Shown: one piece after another, positions 16,550 to 25,165 of the stretch
How the letters are laid out: each line of letters starts with the position of its first letter
How positions within the stretch are numbered: position 1 is the stretch's first letter
Assembly (NCBI GenBank): GCA_028280115.1
Contig: JANQMJ010000018.1
Span: forward strand, 1 to 64,000
Source of the DNA: Parvularculaceae bacterium
GTDB taxonomy: Bacteria > Pseudomonadota > Alphaproteobacteria > Caulobacterales > Parvularculaceae
DNA length: 64,000 nucleotides
Direction: 5' to 3'
The notes under the pieces: model-generated
The model's database searches: none
Seen by the model: the letters and a program-made list of their open reading frames with translations, nothing else
Told to the model about the DNA's origin: nothing
Translations under genes and position numbers: made by a program

Positions 16550-16921
16550 TCAACCGGCAACGCAGATTCCCGGAACCTCCACTTTGCGAAAAAGATGGGG
16601 CCGGGAGACGGCGCTCGAAGGATAAGATTCAATCTGCTTTTGGAACTCAGGATGTTCAAAAGCCGCCTTGAATGCCTCAACGCTCTGCCAGACGGCGTAG
16701 TTCATGAACGCCGAGCTATCGCCGATGCCGCGATGAAGCTGTGTCCAGATAAAGCCGGGTTGGCGCTTCATGAATTCAGCATCGCGCGTCCAGGCTTCGA
16801 TCACGCCGTCGGCATCGCCTGGGTCCGCGGTAAACACGTTGACAAGGACAACCGGCGAGTCGTCTTCATTGAGTTGATCGACGACGCTTATTTTCTCATC
16901 GAGATTTGCGAATTTCACCAT
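16550..16921 (-). CDS. antibiotic biosynthesis monooxygenase (ABM) domain protein
   Basis: A 123-residue ferredoxin-like alpha/beta barrel protein. SPVVLVNVFTADPGDADGVIEAW starts the domain, FIWTQLHRGIGDSSAFMNYAVWQS is the characteristic second half, and FEHPEFQKQ follows. Members include cofactor-independent monooxygenases and heme-degrading enzymes; the reaction here is not determined. It lies between a MarR regulator and a membrane protein, so it may respond to an aromatic or quinone-like compound sensed by MarR. Confidence 0.8.
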   Translation of the reverse strand: MVKFANLDEKISVVDQLNEDDSPVVLVNVFTADPGDADGVIEAWTRDAEFMKRQPGFIWTQLHRGIGDSSAFMNYAVWQSVEAFKAAFEHPEFQKQIESYPSSAVSRPHLFRKVEVPGICVAG

Positions 16922-16936
16922 TTCAGTCTCCAGTAT

Positions 16937-17425
16937 TTAGCGATCGCCGTCGGCGGCGTTCCGGCAGCGTTCATGAACAGTCCGCAGGAGGTTCACGGAT
17001 TCGGCAAGGGCCTGCGGATCGAGTCCTTTACCGAGCGCATTCGCCCATTTGATCTGACGAATGTCTGCTTTCCCATAAGCATCGCGTCCCTTTTTGGTCA
17101 GCGCGACGAGCTTTGCCCGCTTGTGATCGGGGTTGTCTTCGAACGTCACCAAACCATCCGATTGGAGATCGTTCGCGACGCGCTGCACCGCCTGACGCGA
17201 CAGACCCATCCTGCGCCCAATCTGAGCGACAGTGATCGGCCGTCCCTCGAACGCGATGGCGCCGAGGACCTGCCACCGCGCGCTGGTGAGATCGAGATCG
17301 AGCACCAACGCGTCGCCTGAGGCGAGCAAGGCGCCGTTCAACCGAAAGATCTCGAGAATGAGTTCGGTCAATTGCGCGCCGTTCTGGGTGTGCCTGATGC
17401 TTTGTGGTTTTTGCATGATGGGCAT
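16937..17425 (-). CDS. MarR family transcriptional regulator
   Basis: A winged-helix regulator of about 160 residues. The recognition region reads RPITVAQIGRRMGLSRQAVQRVANDLQSDGLV, followed by the wing EDNPDHKRAKLVALTKKG, both typical of MarR. Start choice is ambiguous: TTG at 17440 lies inside a perfect palindrome, ATG at 17425 and ATG at 17416 follow it; none has a good ribosome site. It probably represses its own operon with the ABM and membrane protein genes. Confidence 0.88.
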   Translation of the reverse strand: MPIMQKPQSIRHTQNGAQLTELILEIFRLNGALLASGDALVLDLDLTSARWQVLGAIAFEGRPITVAQIGRRMGLSRQAVQRVANDLQSDGLVTFEDNPDHKRAKLVALTKKGRDAYGKADIRQIKWANALGKGLDPQALAESVNLLRTVHERCRNAADGDR

Positions 17426-17433
17426 ATGGTTAT

Positions 17434-17451
17434 TTGACAATATATTGTCAA
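17434..17451. promoter_or_regulatory. probable MarR operator, perfect 18-bp palindrome
   Basis: TTGACAATATATTGTCAA is a perfect palindrome 8 bases upstream of the ATG at 17425. MarR dimers commonly bind such TTG-N-CAA palindromes. It also contains TTGACA on both strands, so binding would block a promoter here. Binding is inferred from position and symmetry. Confidence 0.6.
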
Positions 17452-17664
17452 TATGACCTAATGCGACAACCTGTCCCGGGCTGTGCTGCGTGTCTGGCTC
17501 AACATTCGCATGCCCCCATGGACTGTCATGCCCGGACGTGTTCCACTGCTGTCCGGTTTAAATTTTCAGCTTCATAGTACTGCGAGCTTTTATTGGGCTC
17601 GCGTGGATTTGCGTCCTTTGGAACGTGAAGACCGACTGCGCTTGTATTTGCCGATCGGCCCAAT

Positions 17665-17790
17665 ACCCCCTTCGCCGGCTTCGCCGGCACTTCCCCCGTA
17701 AACGGGGGAAGAAACCCTTGCGGCAATCGCCGCTCCTCCCCCGCTTGCGGGGGAGGTGTCCCCCGGACTTGATCCGGGGGACGGAGGGGG
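17665..17790. repeat. intergenic hairpin repeats
   Basis: Consecutive hairpins: CGCCGGCTTCGCCGGC, TTCCCCCGTAAACGGGGGAA, a GCGGCAATCGCCGC hairpin, CTCCCCCGCTTGCGGGGGAG and CCCCCGGACTTGATCCGGGGG. The remaining gap between the MarR promoter and the M16 peptidase gene (17452-17892) shows no credible gene. Confidence 0.7.
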
Positions 17791-17892
17791 TCAGCTTTCA
17801 ATACGACGGGATCGTCAACTATTCATTTTGCACGACGGTTTGAATGGCTGGATTGTCGGGAGGTTTGTCCTCGGGCCGGCCGCAGGGCGCCT

Positions 17893-19140
17893 TTACCCGC
17901 GAAACGTCTGCTCGACGTCGGCGATCTCGCCCGGTCCGACCATCGCCGCTGAAAACGGACCCGACAGCGCCCGCTCGGCGCAGCGCTTGACGTCGCCAAG
18001 CGAAACCGCGGCAAGCCGCGTCAGGACTTCCTCCGGCGCGAGGGTGCGCCCGAAGGTGAAGAGCTGGCCGGCGGCGGCGTCGATGCGCGAAGACGGGTTT
18101 TCAAGACTCATCATCAGCGACGCGCGCAACATCGCCCGCGCGCGATCAAGTTCTTCCTGGGTTGGATTTTCAGCGAGGTCTTCGATCTCAGCCCGGATCA
18201 ATTGCGCCGCCTGCGCCATCTGGACATCGTCGGCGGCGACAAAGGCGCCGGTCAGGCCGCATTGCTCATAGCCGTCGGCGAAGGCGTAAACCGAATAGGC
18301 AAGCCCGCGCTCTTCGCGGATGATCTGGAACAGGCGCGACGACATGCCCCCGCCGAGAATATCGGCGAAAATCCGCGTTGCGAAAAAGTCCTCGTGCCGC
18401 GCGGACACGCCGGGAAAGGCCAGCGCCAGATGGGTTTGCTCGATGTCGCGAGCGTCGTGACGCACGCCTCCTTTAAAATTCGGCGCGGGCTTGGGATCGC
18501 CCGCCCCGCACTTCGCAACCGCGCCGAACTGGCGCTCGACCATGGCGGCAAAGCCATCCGCATCGACGGCGCCCGCAGCCGCGACGATGATTTCGTCGGG
18601 CCGATAACACCGGCGCATAAACCCGCGCAAACTATCCGGCGTCTGGGCGCGAACCGTTTCCGGCGTGCCGAGGATCGACCGCGCCAGCGTATGGCCTTCC
18701 CAGCTCGCCGCCTGGAGCAATTCGAACACGACGTCGTCCGGCAGATCCGCCGCCTCGCCGATTTCCTGAACGATAACGTCCTGTTCCTTGGCCAGCTCTT
18801 CGCCGTTGAACACCGGATTTTGCAAAATGTCCGCGAGAATATCGAGGCCCAGTTCGATATCGTCTTTGAGCAGACGAACATAATAGCCGGTGCGCTGCTG
18901 GCTGGTCGCCGCATTGATAAAACCGCCCACGGATTCGATTTCTTCGGCGATCTGGCGCGCGCTGCGCCGCCCTGTTCCCTTGAACGCCATATGCTCGAGC
19001 AAATGCGCGATGCCGTGTTCTTCCGGCCGCTCGTCGACGGACCCGGCATGGGTCCACACGCCGAGCGCGACGGTCTCGAGCGACGCCATGGGATCGGCGT
19101 AAATGCGAACGCCGTTGGCCAGCGTCGTTAGCGCGCTCAT
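17893..19140 (-). CDS. M16 family zinc metallopeptidase
   Basis: A 415-residue processing-peptidase-like protein. The inverted zinc motif H-x-x-E-H is HLLEH at residues 46-50, and the downstream acidic ligand lies in the ELAKEQDVIVQEIGEA segment. The start ALTTLANGVRIYADP is usual. Such single-chain M16 enzymes are homologues of the mitochondrial processing peptidase beta subunit and degrade peptides. It overlaps thrC by 4 bases and is translationally coupled to it, a standard alphaproteobacterial pair. Confidence 0.92.
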   Translation of the reverse strand: MSALTTLANGVRIYADPMASLETVALGVWTHAGSVDERPEEHGIAHLLEHMAFKGTGRRSARQIAEEIESVGGFINAATSQQRTGYYVRLLKDDIELGLDILADILQNPVFNGEELAKEQDVIVQEIGEAADLPDDVVFELLQAASWEGHTLARSILGTPETVRAQTPDSLRGFMRRCYRPDEIIVAAAGAVDADGFAAMVERQFGAVAKCGAGDPKPAPNFKGGVRHDARDIEQTHLALAFPGVSARHEDFFATRIFADILGGGMSSRLFQIIREERGLAYSVYAFADGYEQCGLTGAFVAADDVQMAQAAQLIRAEIEDLAENPTQEELDRARAMLRASLMMSLENPSSRIDAAAGQLFTFGRTLAPEEVLTRLAAVSLGDVKRCAERALSGPFSAAMVGPGEIADVEQTFRG

Positions 19141-20549
19141 CGCCCGCTCCGATGCTCAAGATGCTTAAGGATCAGCGTCTTGACCGCCTTGGCGTCGGCC
19201 GGCGCGGTCAGCACGGTTTCCGGCCGGTCGAACAGGTCCGCGAAAGCAGGCGGCAAGTCCGGCCGCACGCCGGTCGCCTGCTCGACGGCGTCGGGAAATT
19301 TCGCCGGATGCGCCGTCGACAAGGCAACCACCTTGCCCGCAAGCGCGCCGGTCTCACGCAAGGCGCGCGCCGCGCGCCGTCCGACCGCCGTATGCGGATC
19401 GATCAGGGCGCCGGTTTCCGCATGATGGCGCTTGATTTCCGCAAGCGTTTCCGCCTCGGAAACAGCGAAAGAGGCAAAATCCGTCGCCATGCGTGCGCGT
19501 ATGTTGTCGTCCAAATGCATGGCGCGGGTATTCTTGAACGCTTCCATCATCGCGCGCAGCGCGGCGCCGTCGCGGTCCAGCGCCTCGAACAGCAACCGCT
19601 CGAAATTGCTCGCGACCTGAATGTCCATGGACGGCGAACGGGTCGGCGCCACGGCGGCGGGAACATAATCGCCGGCGGTCAGCGCGCGGTGCAAAATGTC
19701 GTTGGCGTTGGTGGCGACGCCAAGCCGTTTTATCGGCAGGCCCATCCGTTTGGCCGCGTAGCCCGCAAAGACGTCGCCGAAATTGCCGGTGGGTACGACA
19801 AAACTCACGGTCTCGTTTTCTTCCGCAAGGGCGGCATGGGCGGTGACGTAATAGACCGTCTGCGCCGCCAGCCGCGCCCAGTTGATCGAATTGACCCCGC
19901 TCAGGCGCGCGGTCTCGGCGAAGGCGCGGTCGGCGAACAGGTCCTTGACGATCGCCTGGCAATCGTCGAACGCGCCCTTGACCGCGATATTGCAGACATT
20001 GGGCGCATCGACCGTCGTCATCATCCGACGCTGCACGTCGCTGACGCGCCCTTCCGGATGCAGGACGACAATGTCCACCCGATCGCAGGCGGTCAGCGCG
20101 TAGATCGCCGCCGCCCCGGTATCGCCCGAGGTTGCAGCGATAATCGTCAGGCGCTCGCCGCGGCGGCCAAGCACGGCGCCGAACATCCGTCCCAGCACCT
20201 GCATGGCGAAGTCCTTGAACGCCAGGGTGGGCCCGTGAAACAGCTCCAGGATCCAGTCTTCCTCGCCGACCTGAACGATTGGCGCGACATCGCGATGATC
20301 GAACCCGCCATAGGCGTCCGCCGCCAGGGCGCGCAGGTCCGCCTCGGAAAATACCGCGCCGGTAAAACGCGCCATGACCGCCGCGGCGACCTCGCTATAG
20401 GCTTTGCCCCTGAATGCGGCGATCTCGCCCGGCGCGAATTGCGGCCAGCGTGCAGGCATATAAAGCCCGCCATCGGGGGCCAGCCCCGCCAGCAGCACGT
20501 TTTCAAAGTCCGCCGCCGGCGCGTTGGCGCGCGTTGAAAGATAATCCAT
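19137..20549 (-). CDS. thrC: threonine synthase
   Basis: PLP enzyme converting O-phosphohomoserine to threonine. The start MDYLSTRANAPAADFENVLL at 20549 matches the family. The PLP lysine is in GPTLAFKDFAMQVLGRM, and SGDTGAAAIYAL, CNIAVKGAFDDCQAIVKDLF and FVVPTGNFGDVFAGY are all typical class-II threonine synthase blocks. Length (470) is usual. Upstream gene of the thrC-M16 pair. Confidence 0.95.
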   Translation of the reverse strand: MDYLSTRANAPAADFENVLLAGLAPDGGLYMPARWPQFAPGEIAAFRGKAYSEVAAAVMARFTGAVFSEADLRALAADAYGGFDHRDVAPIVQVGEEDWILELFHGPTLAFKDFAMQVLGRMFGAVLGRRGERLTIIAATSGDTGAAAIYALTACDRVDIVVLHPEGRVSDVQRRMMTTVDAPNVCNIAVKGAFDDCQAIVKDLFADRAFAETARLSGVNSINWARLAAQTVYYVTAHAALAEENETVSFVVPTGNFGDVFAGYAAKRMGLPIKRLGVATNANDILHRALTAGDYVPAAVAPTRSPSMDIQVASNFERLLFEALDRDGAALRAMMEAFKNTRAMHLDDNIRARMATDFASFAVSEAETLAEIKRHHAETGALIDPHTAVGRRAARALRETGALAGKVVALSTAHPAKFPDAVEQATGVRPDLPPAFADLFDRPETVLTAPADAKAVKTLILKHLEHRSGR

Positions 20550-20563
20550 GGTCCCGCTTTGAC

Positions 20564-21601
20564 CTAAAATTCGCCGGCGGGCAAATCGCAAATCAGGAAT
20601 TTGTCGTCATAGAGCGCGCCGATCAACATTATGCCGTCAAGCCGGACCGCAACGCTGGACGCGGAAAGTTCCTCGCCGTCGTCGCGATAGACCGACTGCA
20701 GCGCCCCTTCGGGCGTCAGCCGGAAGACCTGCGACGGGGAAAGCGCCGCCGGATTGGCGCCATGTCGGGGTATCTTTAACGGTTTGGGATGGGCGCCGAC
20801 CCACACCGCGCCCTCATGGTCCACGGCGATATTGTCCGGCGCCGCAGGCACGCGCACGTCGCCGGCCGGGGTCAGCGCGCCGGTTTCAAGATCTCGGTCG
20901 AAAAGGCGTATCGTCCCGCCGGCGGTTTCCGCCGCATAGAGCCGTTCGCCGTCGGCGCTGACGTCGACGCCGTTGGCGAAACGTAAATTCTCCGCCGCCA
21001 TCCGCCACACAGCCCCGTCGGCGTAGAGGATCTGGCCCGATCCGGTTCGGGTCAGGAAATGGAACGGCGCCAGCGCCGAATGGCGGCCCGGCTTGACATC
21101 GTTAGTGACGTAAAAGCTGCGCGGACCGACCGCGACAACGTCATTCGGACTCGTCAGGCGCCGTTCGGTAAAGGTCTCAAGGTGAACGAGCCCGCCGTCG
21201 GCGGCGACATCGAACATTTCCACCGCCCGGTTGGCGTCATTGACCACGAACAGCCGCCGCGTCTTTTCATCTTCGTAATAATCAAGGCCAATGGGCTTAA
21301 ACGTTTCCGGAACGCCGCCGGTGATGTCCCGCCAGCCGCGTTCATTGAGCGGATCGTCAAGGTCGAACAGATGAACCGCGCCGCGAGCGTCTTCATCGCG
21401 CCGGTCGAGCGAGGAAATAAACGCCCGGCGCCGCACCGGATCGAGCTCGATATCCTCCGGTCCGTCGATGCCGGTCACCGGCGCGCACTGGCCTTCGAAG
21501 GACCGGCTGACGCCGCTGAAATAATGAAAGGAATGAAGCGTTGCGACGATTGCGGCCCCGACAACGAGCAGCAATGCAGCAAAGACCGCGGCAAGGCGCA
21601 T
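20564..21601 (-). CDS. arylesterase/paraoxonase-like beta-propeller protein
   Basis: A 345-residue protein with a single N-terminal hydrophobic segment (about 5-25), likely an anchor or uncleaved signal, followed by a six-bladed propeller. Characteristic segments are TGIDGPEDIELDPVRRRAFI, TSPNDVVAVGPRSFYVTND and FANGVDVSADGERLYAAET, where Glu/Asn/Asp ligate calcium in paraoxonases and SMP-30-type lactonases. Probable lactone or ester hydrolase in the periplasm; substrate unknown. It ends 14 bases from the thrC start on the same strand. Confidence 0.78.
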   Translation of the reverse strand: MRLAAVFAALLLVVGAAIVATLHSFHYFSGVSRSFEGQCAPVTGIDGPEDIELDPVRRRAFISSLDRRDEDARGAVHLFDLDDPLNERGWRDITGGVPETFKPIGLDYYEDEKTRRLFVVNDANRAVEMFDVAADGGLVHLETFTERRLTSPNDVVAVGPRSFYVTNDVKPGRHSALAPFHFLTRTGSGQILYADGAVWRMAAENLRFANGVDVSADGERLYAAETAGGTIRLFDRDLETGALTPAGDVRVPAAPDNIAVDHEGAVWVGAHPKPLKIPRHGANPAALSPSQVFRLTPEGALQSVYRDDGEELSASSVAVRLDGIMLIGALYDDKFLICDLPAGEF

Positions 21602-21721
21602 AAGACATCAACTCTAGTGCTGGAACGGCCGGGCGACGGGAGTAACGCCCAAGACCAAAGCGGGTCCCCTATACCATTCGCGCCTGCCGCTCGCTAGAGC
21701 CGACGGCTTCGTTTCACGGGG

Positions 21722-21750
21722 TTGCGAAATCGCTTGATCGCGCGTATAGG
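21722..21750 (+). promoter_or_regulatory. predicted rpmE promoter
   Basis: TTGCGA at 21722-21727 and TATAGG at 21745-21750 with a 17-base spacer, about 48 bases before the rpmE ATG. The same TATAGG -10 appears before rpsU. Predicted by eye only. Confidence 0.4.
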
Positions 21751-21797
21751 CCCCGCTCCTATTCAATACGCCCGCCGCCGGGCGAGAGGCCGACGCG

Positions 21798-22022
21798 ATG
21801 AAAAAAGACATCCATCCCGATTATCACACGATCAAGATCGTGATGACCGACGGCACGACGTTCGAAACCCGTTCGACCTACGACAAAGCCGGGGCGACGC
21901 TCAATCTCGACATCGATCCCCTGAGCCATCCGGCCTGGACCGGCGGTCCCCAGCGCCTGTCCGAGCGCGGCCGCGTGTCGAAGTTCAATCAGAAATTCGG
22001 CTCGTTCGGGCTTAAGAAATAA
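21798..22022 (+). CDS. rpmE: 50S ribosomal protein L31
   Basis: A 74-residue ribosomal protein beginning [19 protein letters not shown], with the Asp/Pro block [13 protein letters not shown] and the C-terminal [11 protein letters not shown]. The zinc-binding cysteines of long L31 are absent, so this is the Cys-free form common in alphaproteobacteria. Preceded by a promoter-like sequence; convergent with rcdA (gap of 2 bases). Confidence 0.96.
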   Translation: MKKDIHPDYHTIKIVMTDGTTFETRSTYDKAGATLNLDIDPLSHPAWTGGPQRLSERGRVSKFNQKFGSFGLKK

Positions 22023-22024
22023 AC

Positions 22025-22531
22025 TTAACGGGTCTTCCCGAACGCCCTCAACAGCGCGCGCTGCTGGCCGGCGGCGTCGCTTTCGCGCATGCGCGATTCA
22101 CCGGCTGAAAAAAGATCGGCGTCAAGCCGGCTGATGCGTTCGTAAAGCTGATGGGTCGCTTCCATCAGCGCGACCAGCGCTTCGGGCAGGCCCTCGCTGT
22201 GAAAGTCGCTGCGCCATTCGGTCGATGCATCGAGCCGGTATTTCTGATCTGAGGCTTCTGTAAGCGCCATTTCGCCTTCACGCACGGCGCGCAGCACCAA
22301 AAGCCATGAGGCGATTTGCATCAGCAAGGTCGTCAGGCGCATGGAAGCGCCGGCATACGAAAGCGCGGCGTCGCGCGGCAGCGCCTTGGACGCCGTGCGC
22401 CCCTCGCCATCGAGATAATTGGCGGTCTCCTCGACCAGCCCCATGCCCTCTCGAAAGGTGCGCGCGAACAGTTCGGACTGCACGAACGTCGCCGCGCCCG
22501 AATTTGATTCTTCCGCTCCAAACAAAGTCAT
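22025..22531 (-). CDS. rcdA: DUF1465 family protein, RcdA-like CtrA degradation adaptor
   Basis: A helical protein of about 168 residues with the DUF1465 core FVQSELFARTFREGMGLVEETANYLDGEGR and the SYAGASMRLTTLLMQIASWLL helix. In Caulobacter the family member RcdA helps ClpXP degrade the cell-cycle regulator CtrA, together with CpdR and PopA. The assignment to that role is by family; not every DUF1465 protein has been tested. The ATG at 22531 (MTLFGAEESNSG) is preferred over an upstream one. Confidence 0.8.
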   Translation of the reverse strand: MTLFGAEESNSGAATFVQSELFARTFREGMGLVEETANYLDGEGRTASKALPRDAALSYAGASMRLTTLLMQIASWLLVLRAVREGEMALTEASDQKYRLDASTEWRSDFHSEGLPEALVALMEATHQLYERISRLDADLFSAGESRMRESDAAGQQRALLRAFGKTR

Positions 22532-22715
22532 AGCCCCGCTGTTTCTCACCTTGGGTTCAGGATGCCCTCCCACGGCCTGACTGGCAAGCGGGCTTCTGCG
22601 GCAATCGATATCGGCCGCGCATCGATGCGCGCCGCCGCAAAACAGTCCGCAGCAACGCCTGTGCCAGCAACCGCCGCGCGAAATCGCCCCGGCGCCTTCG
22701 CTTAAGCAACAGCGA

Positions 22716-23672
22716 TCAGGCGCCGCTTGTCAGCCGGCGATAGACGATGGCGCGCAAGGAGGTCTGAACAGCGAAAATATAAACGTTGAAGAAGACGCTT
22801 GCGGCAAAGAGGATCGCGAAAAAAATGAGGCTGCCCAGCGCCGCCGCGCCGCCCATGGTCGCCATGACCGTAGCAATCGCCTGCACAATCGCCGCCGCGA
22901 TCTCGAAGATGAGCGAAAGGACGATTACGAAGATAAAAAAGAGGATATAGATGCCGAATATCGACCAGGCATGCCCGAACGTCATGGAAAAGGAGCCAAA
23001 CAGCAACAGTCGGTTTTCCGCCGCTGATCCCGGCGGGAAAGGGATCAGCTTGATATTAACGTAAAGCATGGGAATTAACGCGATCAGGCCGACAAGCAAA
23101 AAAGACCGCATCATCGACATCACCGCATAGAACGCTTCCATGTCCCATGCGGCGCCGCTGTCAGCGTTCATGACGGCCTGGAAAAAATCCTTAAATTCCC
23201 TGAACAGATCGCCAGGACCCGAGCCGCCGAGCGCCATTGAGACCATCGCCGCGGCGCACCAGATCAGGCCGCTAAGGACCGTAATAATCAAATAGGACAA
23301 GAACACGCGCACCGCCGGTCCGTCCAGGCGCAGCTGACAAAAGCCCGGCCTGTCCTCGCCGAGCGCCGCGAGGCGGTAAACCGACGCGACGACGCCGCAG
23401 AACAACAACGAGATCAACAGATAAATTAAGACGGCCATAACGACGGTCACGCCGACCGAAAAGCGCAACACGTCACTGATCTCTTCGACACTTTCGATTG
23501 CATATTGTTCGTTAAAGACGGCCGTATTGACCGCCAGGAGCAAGAATGCGGCGATCAACAGGATCGATACGGCCACCGTCGCCCAGCCGTAGCGGAACAC
23601 GGTCCACCATCGCTTCAGTCCGAACTGAAACGCTTCATTGAGCGTATCGCCTGCCGGCAGTCGTTCCGACAT
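22716..23672 (-). CDS. polytopic membrane protein, unknown
   Basis: A 318-residue protein with six to seven hydrophobic segments (about 27-50, 70-100, 115-140, 170-190, and two or three between 230 and 300). The N-terminus (MSERLPAGDTLNEAFQFGLKRWWTVFRYG) and the C-terminal AVQTSLRAIVYRRLTSG are cytosol-like. I do not recognise the family. It is the second gene of a tandem pair with a related-looking membrane protein 20 bases upstream; both end with a motif of the type YGILYRE or AIVYRRL. Confidence 0.65.
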   Translation of the reverse strand: MSERLPAGDTLNEAFQFGLKRWWTVFRYGWATVAVSILLIAAFLLLAVNTAVFNEQYAIESVEEISDVLRFSVGVTVVMAVLIYLLISLLFCGVVASVYRLAALGEDRPGFCQLRLDGPAVRVFLSYLIITVLSGLIWCAAAMVSMALGGSGPGDLFREFKDFFQAVMNADSGAAWDMEAFYAVMSMMRSFLLVGLIALIPMLYVNIKLIPFPPGSAAENRLLLFGSFSMTFGHAWSIFGIYILFFIFVIVLSLIFEIAAAIVQAIATVMATMGGAAALGSLIFFAILFAASVFFNVYIFAVQTSLRAIVYRRLTSGA

Positions 23673-23692
23673 TTTTTCTTCTCCTTAGAAGC

Positions 23693-25045
23693 TTATGTCC
23701 TGCGCTCCCAAATCGCCGGTTCGAGGGCCTCCGGCGGGATTTCCTCTTCGCGCTCGCTTTCGCGGTACAGGATTCCGTACAAACTGGCGACAACGCCGAA
23801 ATAGAAGAATAGCCAGATTATCTGCAGAAAAAGATTTACGCCGTTTCTGATCCAGACAAAGAGCGGGCGCACCCAATCGCTCGTCACGCCGCTGTTTAAC
23901 AGGCGCGTCGTGACGGCGACCGCCTCTTCCAGCAGTCCCGTCACCCACGGGACGAATATTTTAAGCGCGCCAATATTGATAACAAGGATTTGGACGACGA
24001 AGAATGCGATGGAAATGGCGAGCAAAATGACCTGCAGGCGCACGATGTTCCATCCGCGCGAAACCCGCAAGGTATTGCCGAAACCCATTGATTTGCGGCA
24101 CACGGCGACGCCCGGATAGGGATAGAGCCGCAAATTGAAATAGAGCATCAACAAATAGGCGGCCACGCCCATGAACAGGACGGCGCCTTGCGGCGCTTGC
24201 GATACATCCGGCAGCAGAGCGCCGCCGACGCCGCGCGCAACGGTGAGCAGATTAACGATCCCTTCCCGGGCGAAAAAATACGCGCCGCCTGAAATAATGA
24301 TCACGCCGATGAGGGCGACCAAAGCGCGCACAATCGGCTGGCCTTCCTCCGGCGCGTATGGCCGGTTGCGCGGATGAAAATGCGCAAAGGCGATAAACCA
24401 GATCAGCAGCGCGAACGGCGCAATAACGCCGAGCGGTAATGCAAGGTTTACGATCCATTCGGCGCTTTCGGCAAGGCTTTCGCCGACCGTGACAAACTCA
24501 ATCGTATGGAGACTGTCAGGGTCCGGAAACGACGCCATGGTCTGCGACAGGGCGTCGGCGATATAATTCAGCGCATAGTTCGACGTTAAGAGTATCGGCG
24601 CGACAATCAGCAAGGCGACAAAAAGAAAGCTCAACAGGCCGGCGGCGATAAAGCGTAATTGATCGGGCCCGAACGCCATGCGGATGAGCCCCGGCGCGGG
24701 TTTTTCGCCAAGCCCCGAAAGCCGAACCAAAGGCGCCATGAAAGACGCGGTCAAAAGCGCAATCAGGATGAAATTGCCGGCGGTGATCGCCGCCATGGCT
24801 TCCGGCTGGTCCCTCCAGCCGCGCGCCCACATCTGTCCCAGCGCATTTTGCGCGATTAAATATGTTCTCGCATCGGCAAATGTGATGACCCGTCCGAGAA
24901 TGACGGAAAGATAGACGAACACGCTCGCCATATTAACGATCAGCACCAACACGACCGGGAGCCATGCGATGCGGGCCGTGGTCGCCATGCGTCGACCGCC
25001 AAAATTGAGCGCTTCCCCGACAACGGGAAATATACGCAATCCCAT
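23693..25045 (-). CDS. polytopic membrane protein, unknown
   Basis: A 450-residue membrane protein with about ten hydrophobic segments spread along the chain. It starts MGLRIFPVVGEALNFGGRRM and ends in a Glu-rich cytosolic tail (ESEREEEIPPEALEPA). The layout, and the placing of LRLYPYP and IKLIPFP loops in both, suggests it shares ancestry with the downstream 318-residue protein. Family not recognised; the pair may form a hetero-oligomeric membrane complex, which is only inference. Confidence 0.65.
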   Translation of the reverse strand: MGLRIFPVVGEALNFGGRRMATTARIAWLPVVLVLIVNMASVFVYLSVILGRVITFADARTYLIAQNALGQMWARGWRDQPEAMAAITAGNFILIALLTASFMAPLVRLSGLGEKPAPGLIRMAFGPDQLRFIAAGLLSFLFVALLIVAPILLTSNYALNYIADALSQTMASFPDPDSLHTIEFVTVGESLAESAEWIVNLALPLGVIAPFALLIWFIAFAHFHPRNRPYAPEEGQPIVRALVALIGVIIISGGAYFFAREGIVNLLTVARGVGGALLPDVSQAPQGAVLFMGVAAYLLMLYFNLRLYPYPGVAVCRKSMGFGNTLRVSRGWNIVRLQVILLAISIAFFVVQILVINIGALKIFVPWVTGLLEEAVAVTTRLLNSGVTSDWVRPLFVWIRNGVNLFLQIIWLFFYFGVVASLYGILYRESEREEEIPPEALEPAIWERRT

Positions 25046-25165
25046 AGGAATCGCCCCTCACTACCCCGAGCCTTCAAGGCTACAGCCAAATCAGCACCGC
25101 CGCAAACGTCGCCCCGCGCCCCGTCCGCGCCTTGCACCGGCAAAACGGTGCGTTAGAAGCAATTC

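Noticed and set aside
19152-20537. A 461-residue plus-strand frame opposite thrC
   Set aside because: Shadow of thrC, with no recognisable domain.
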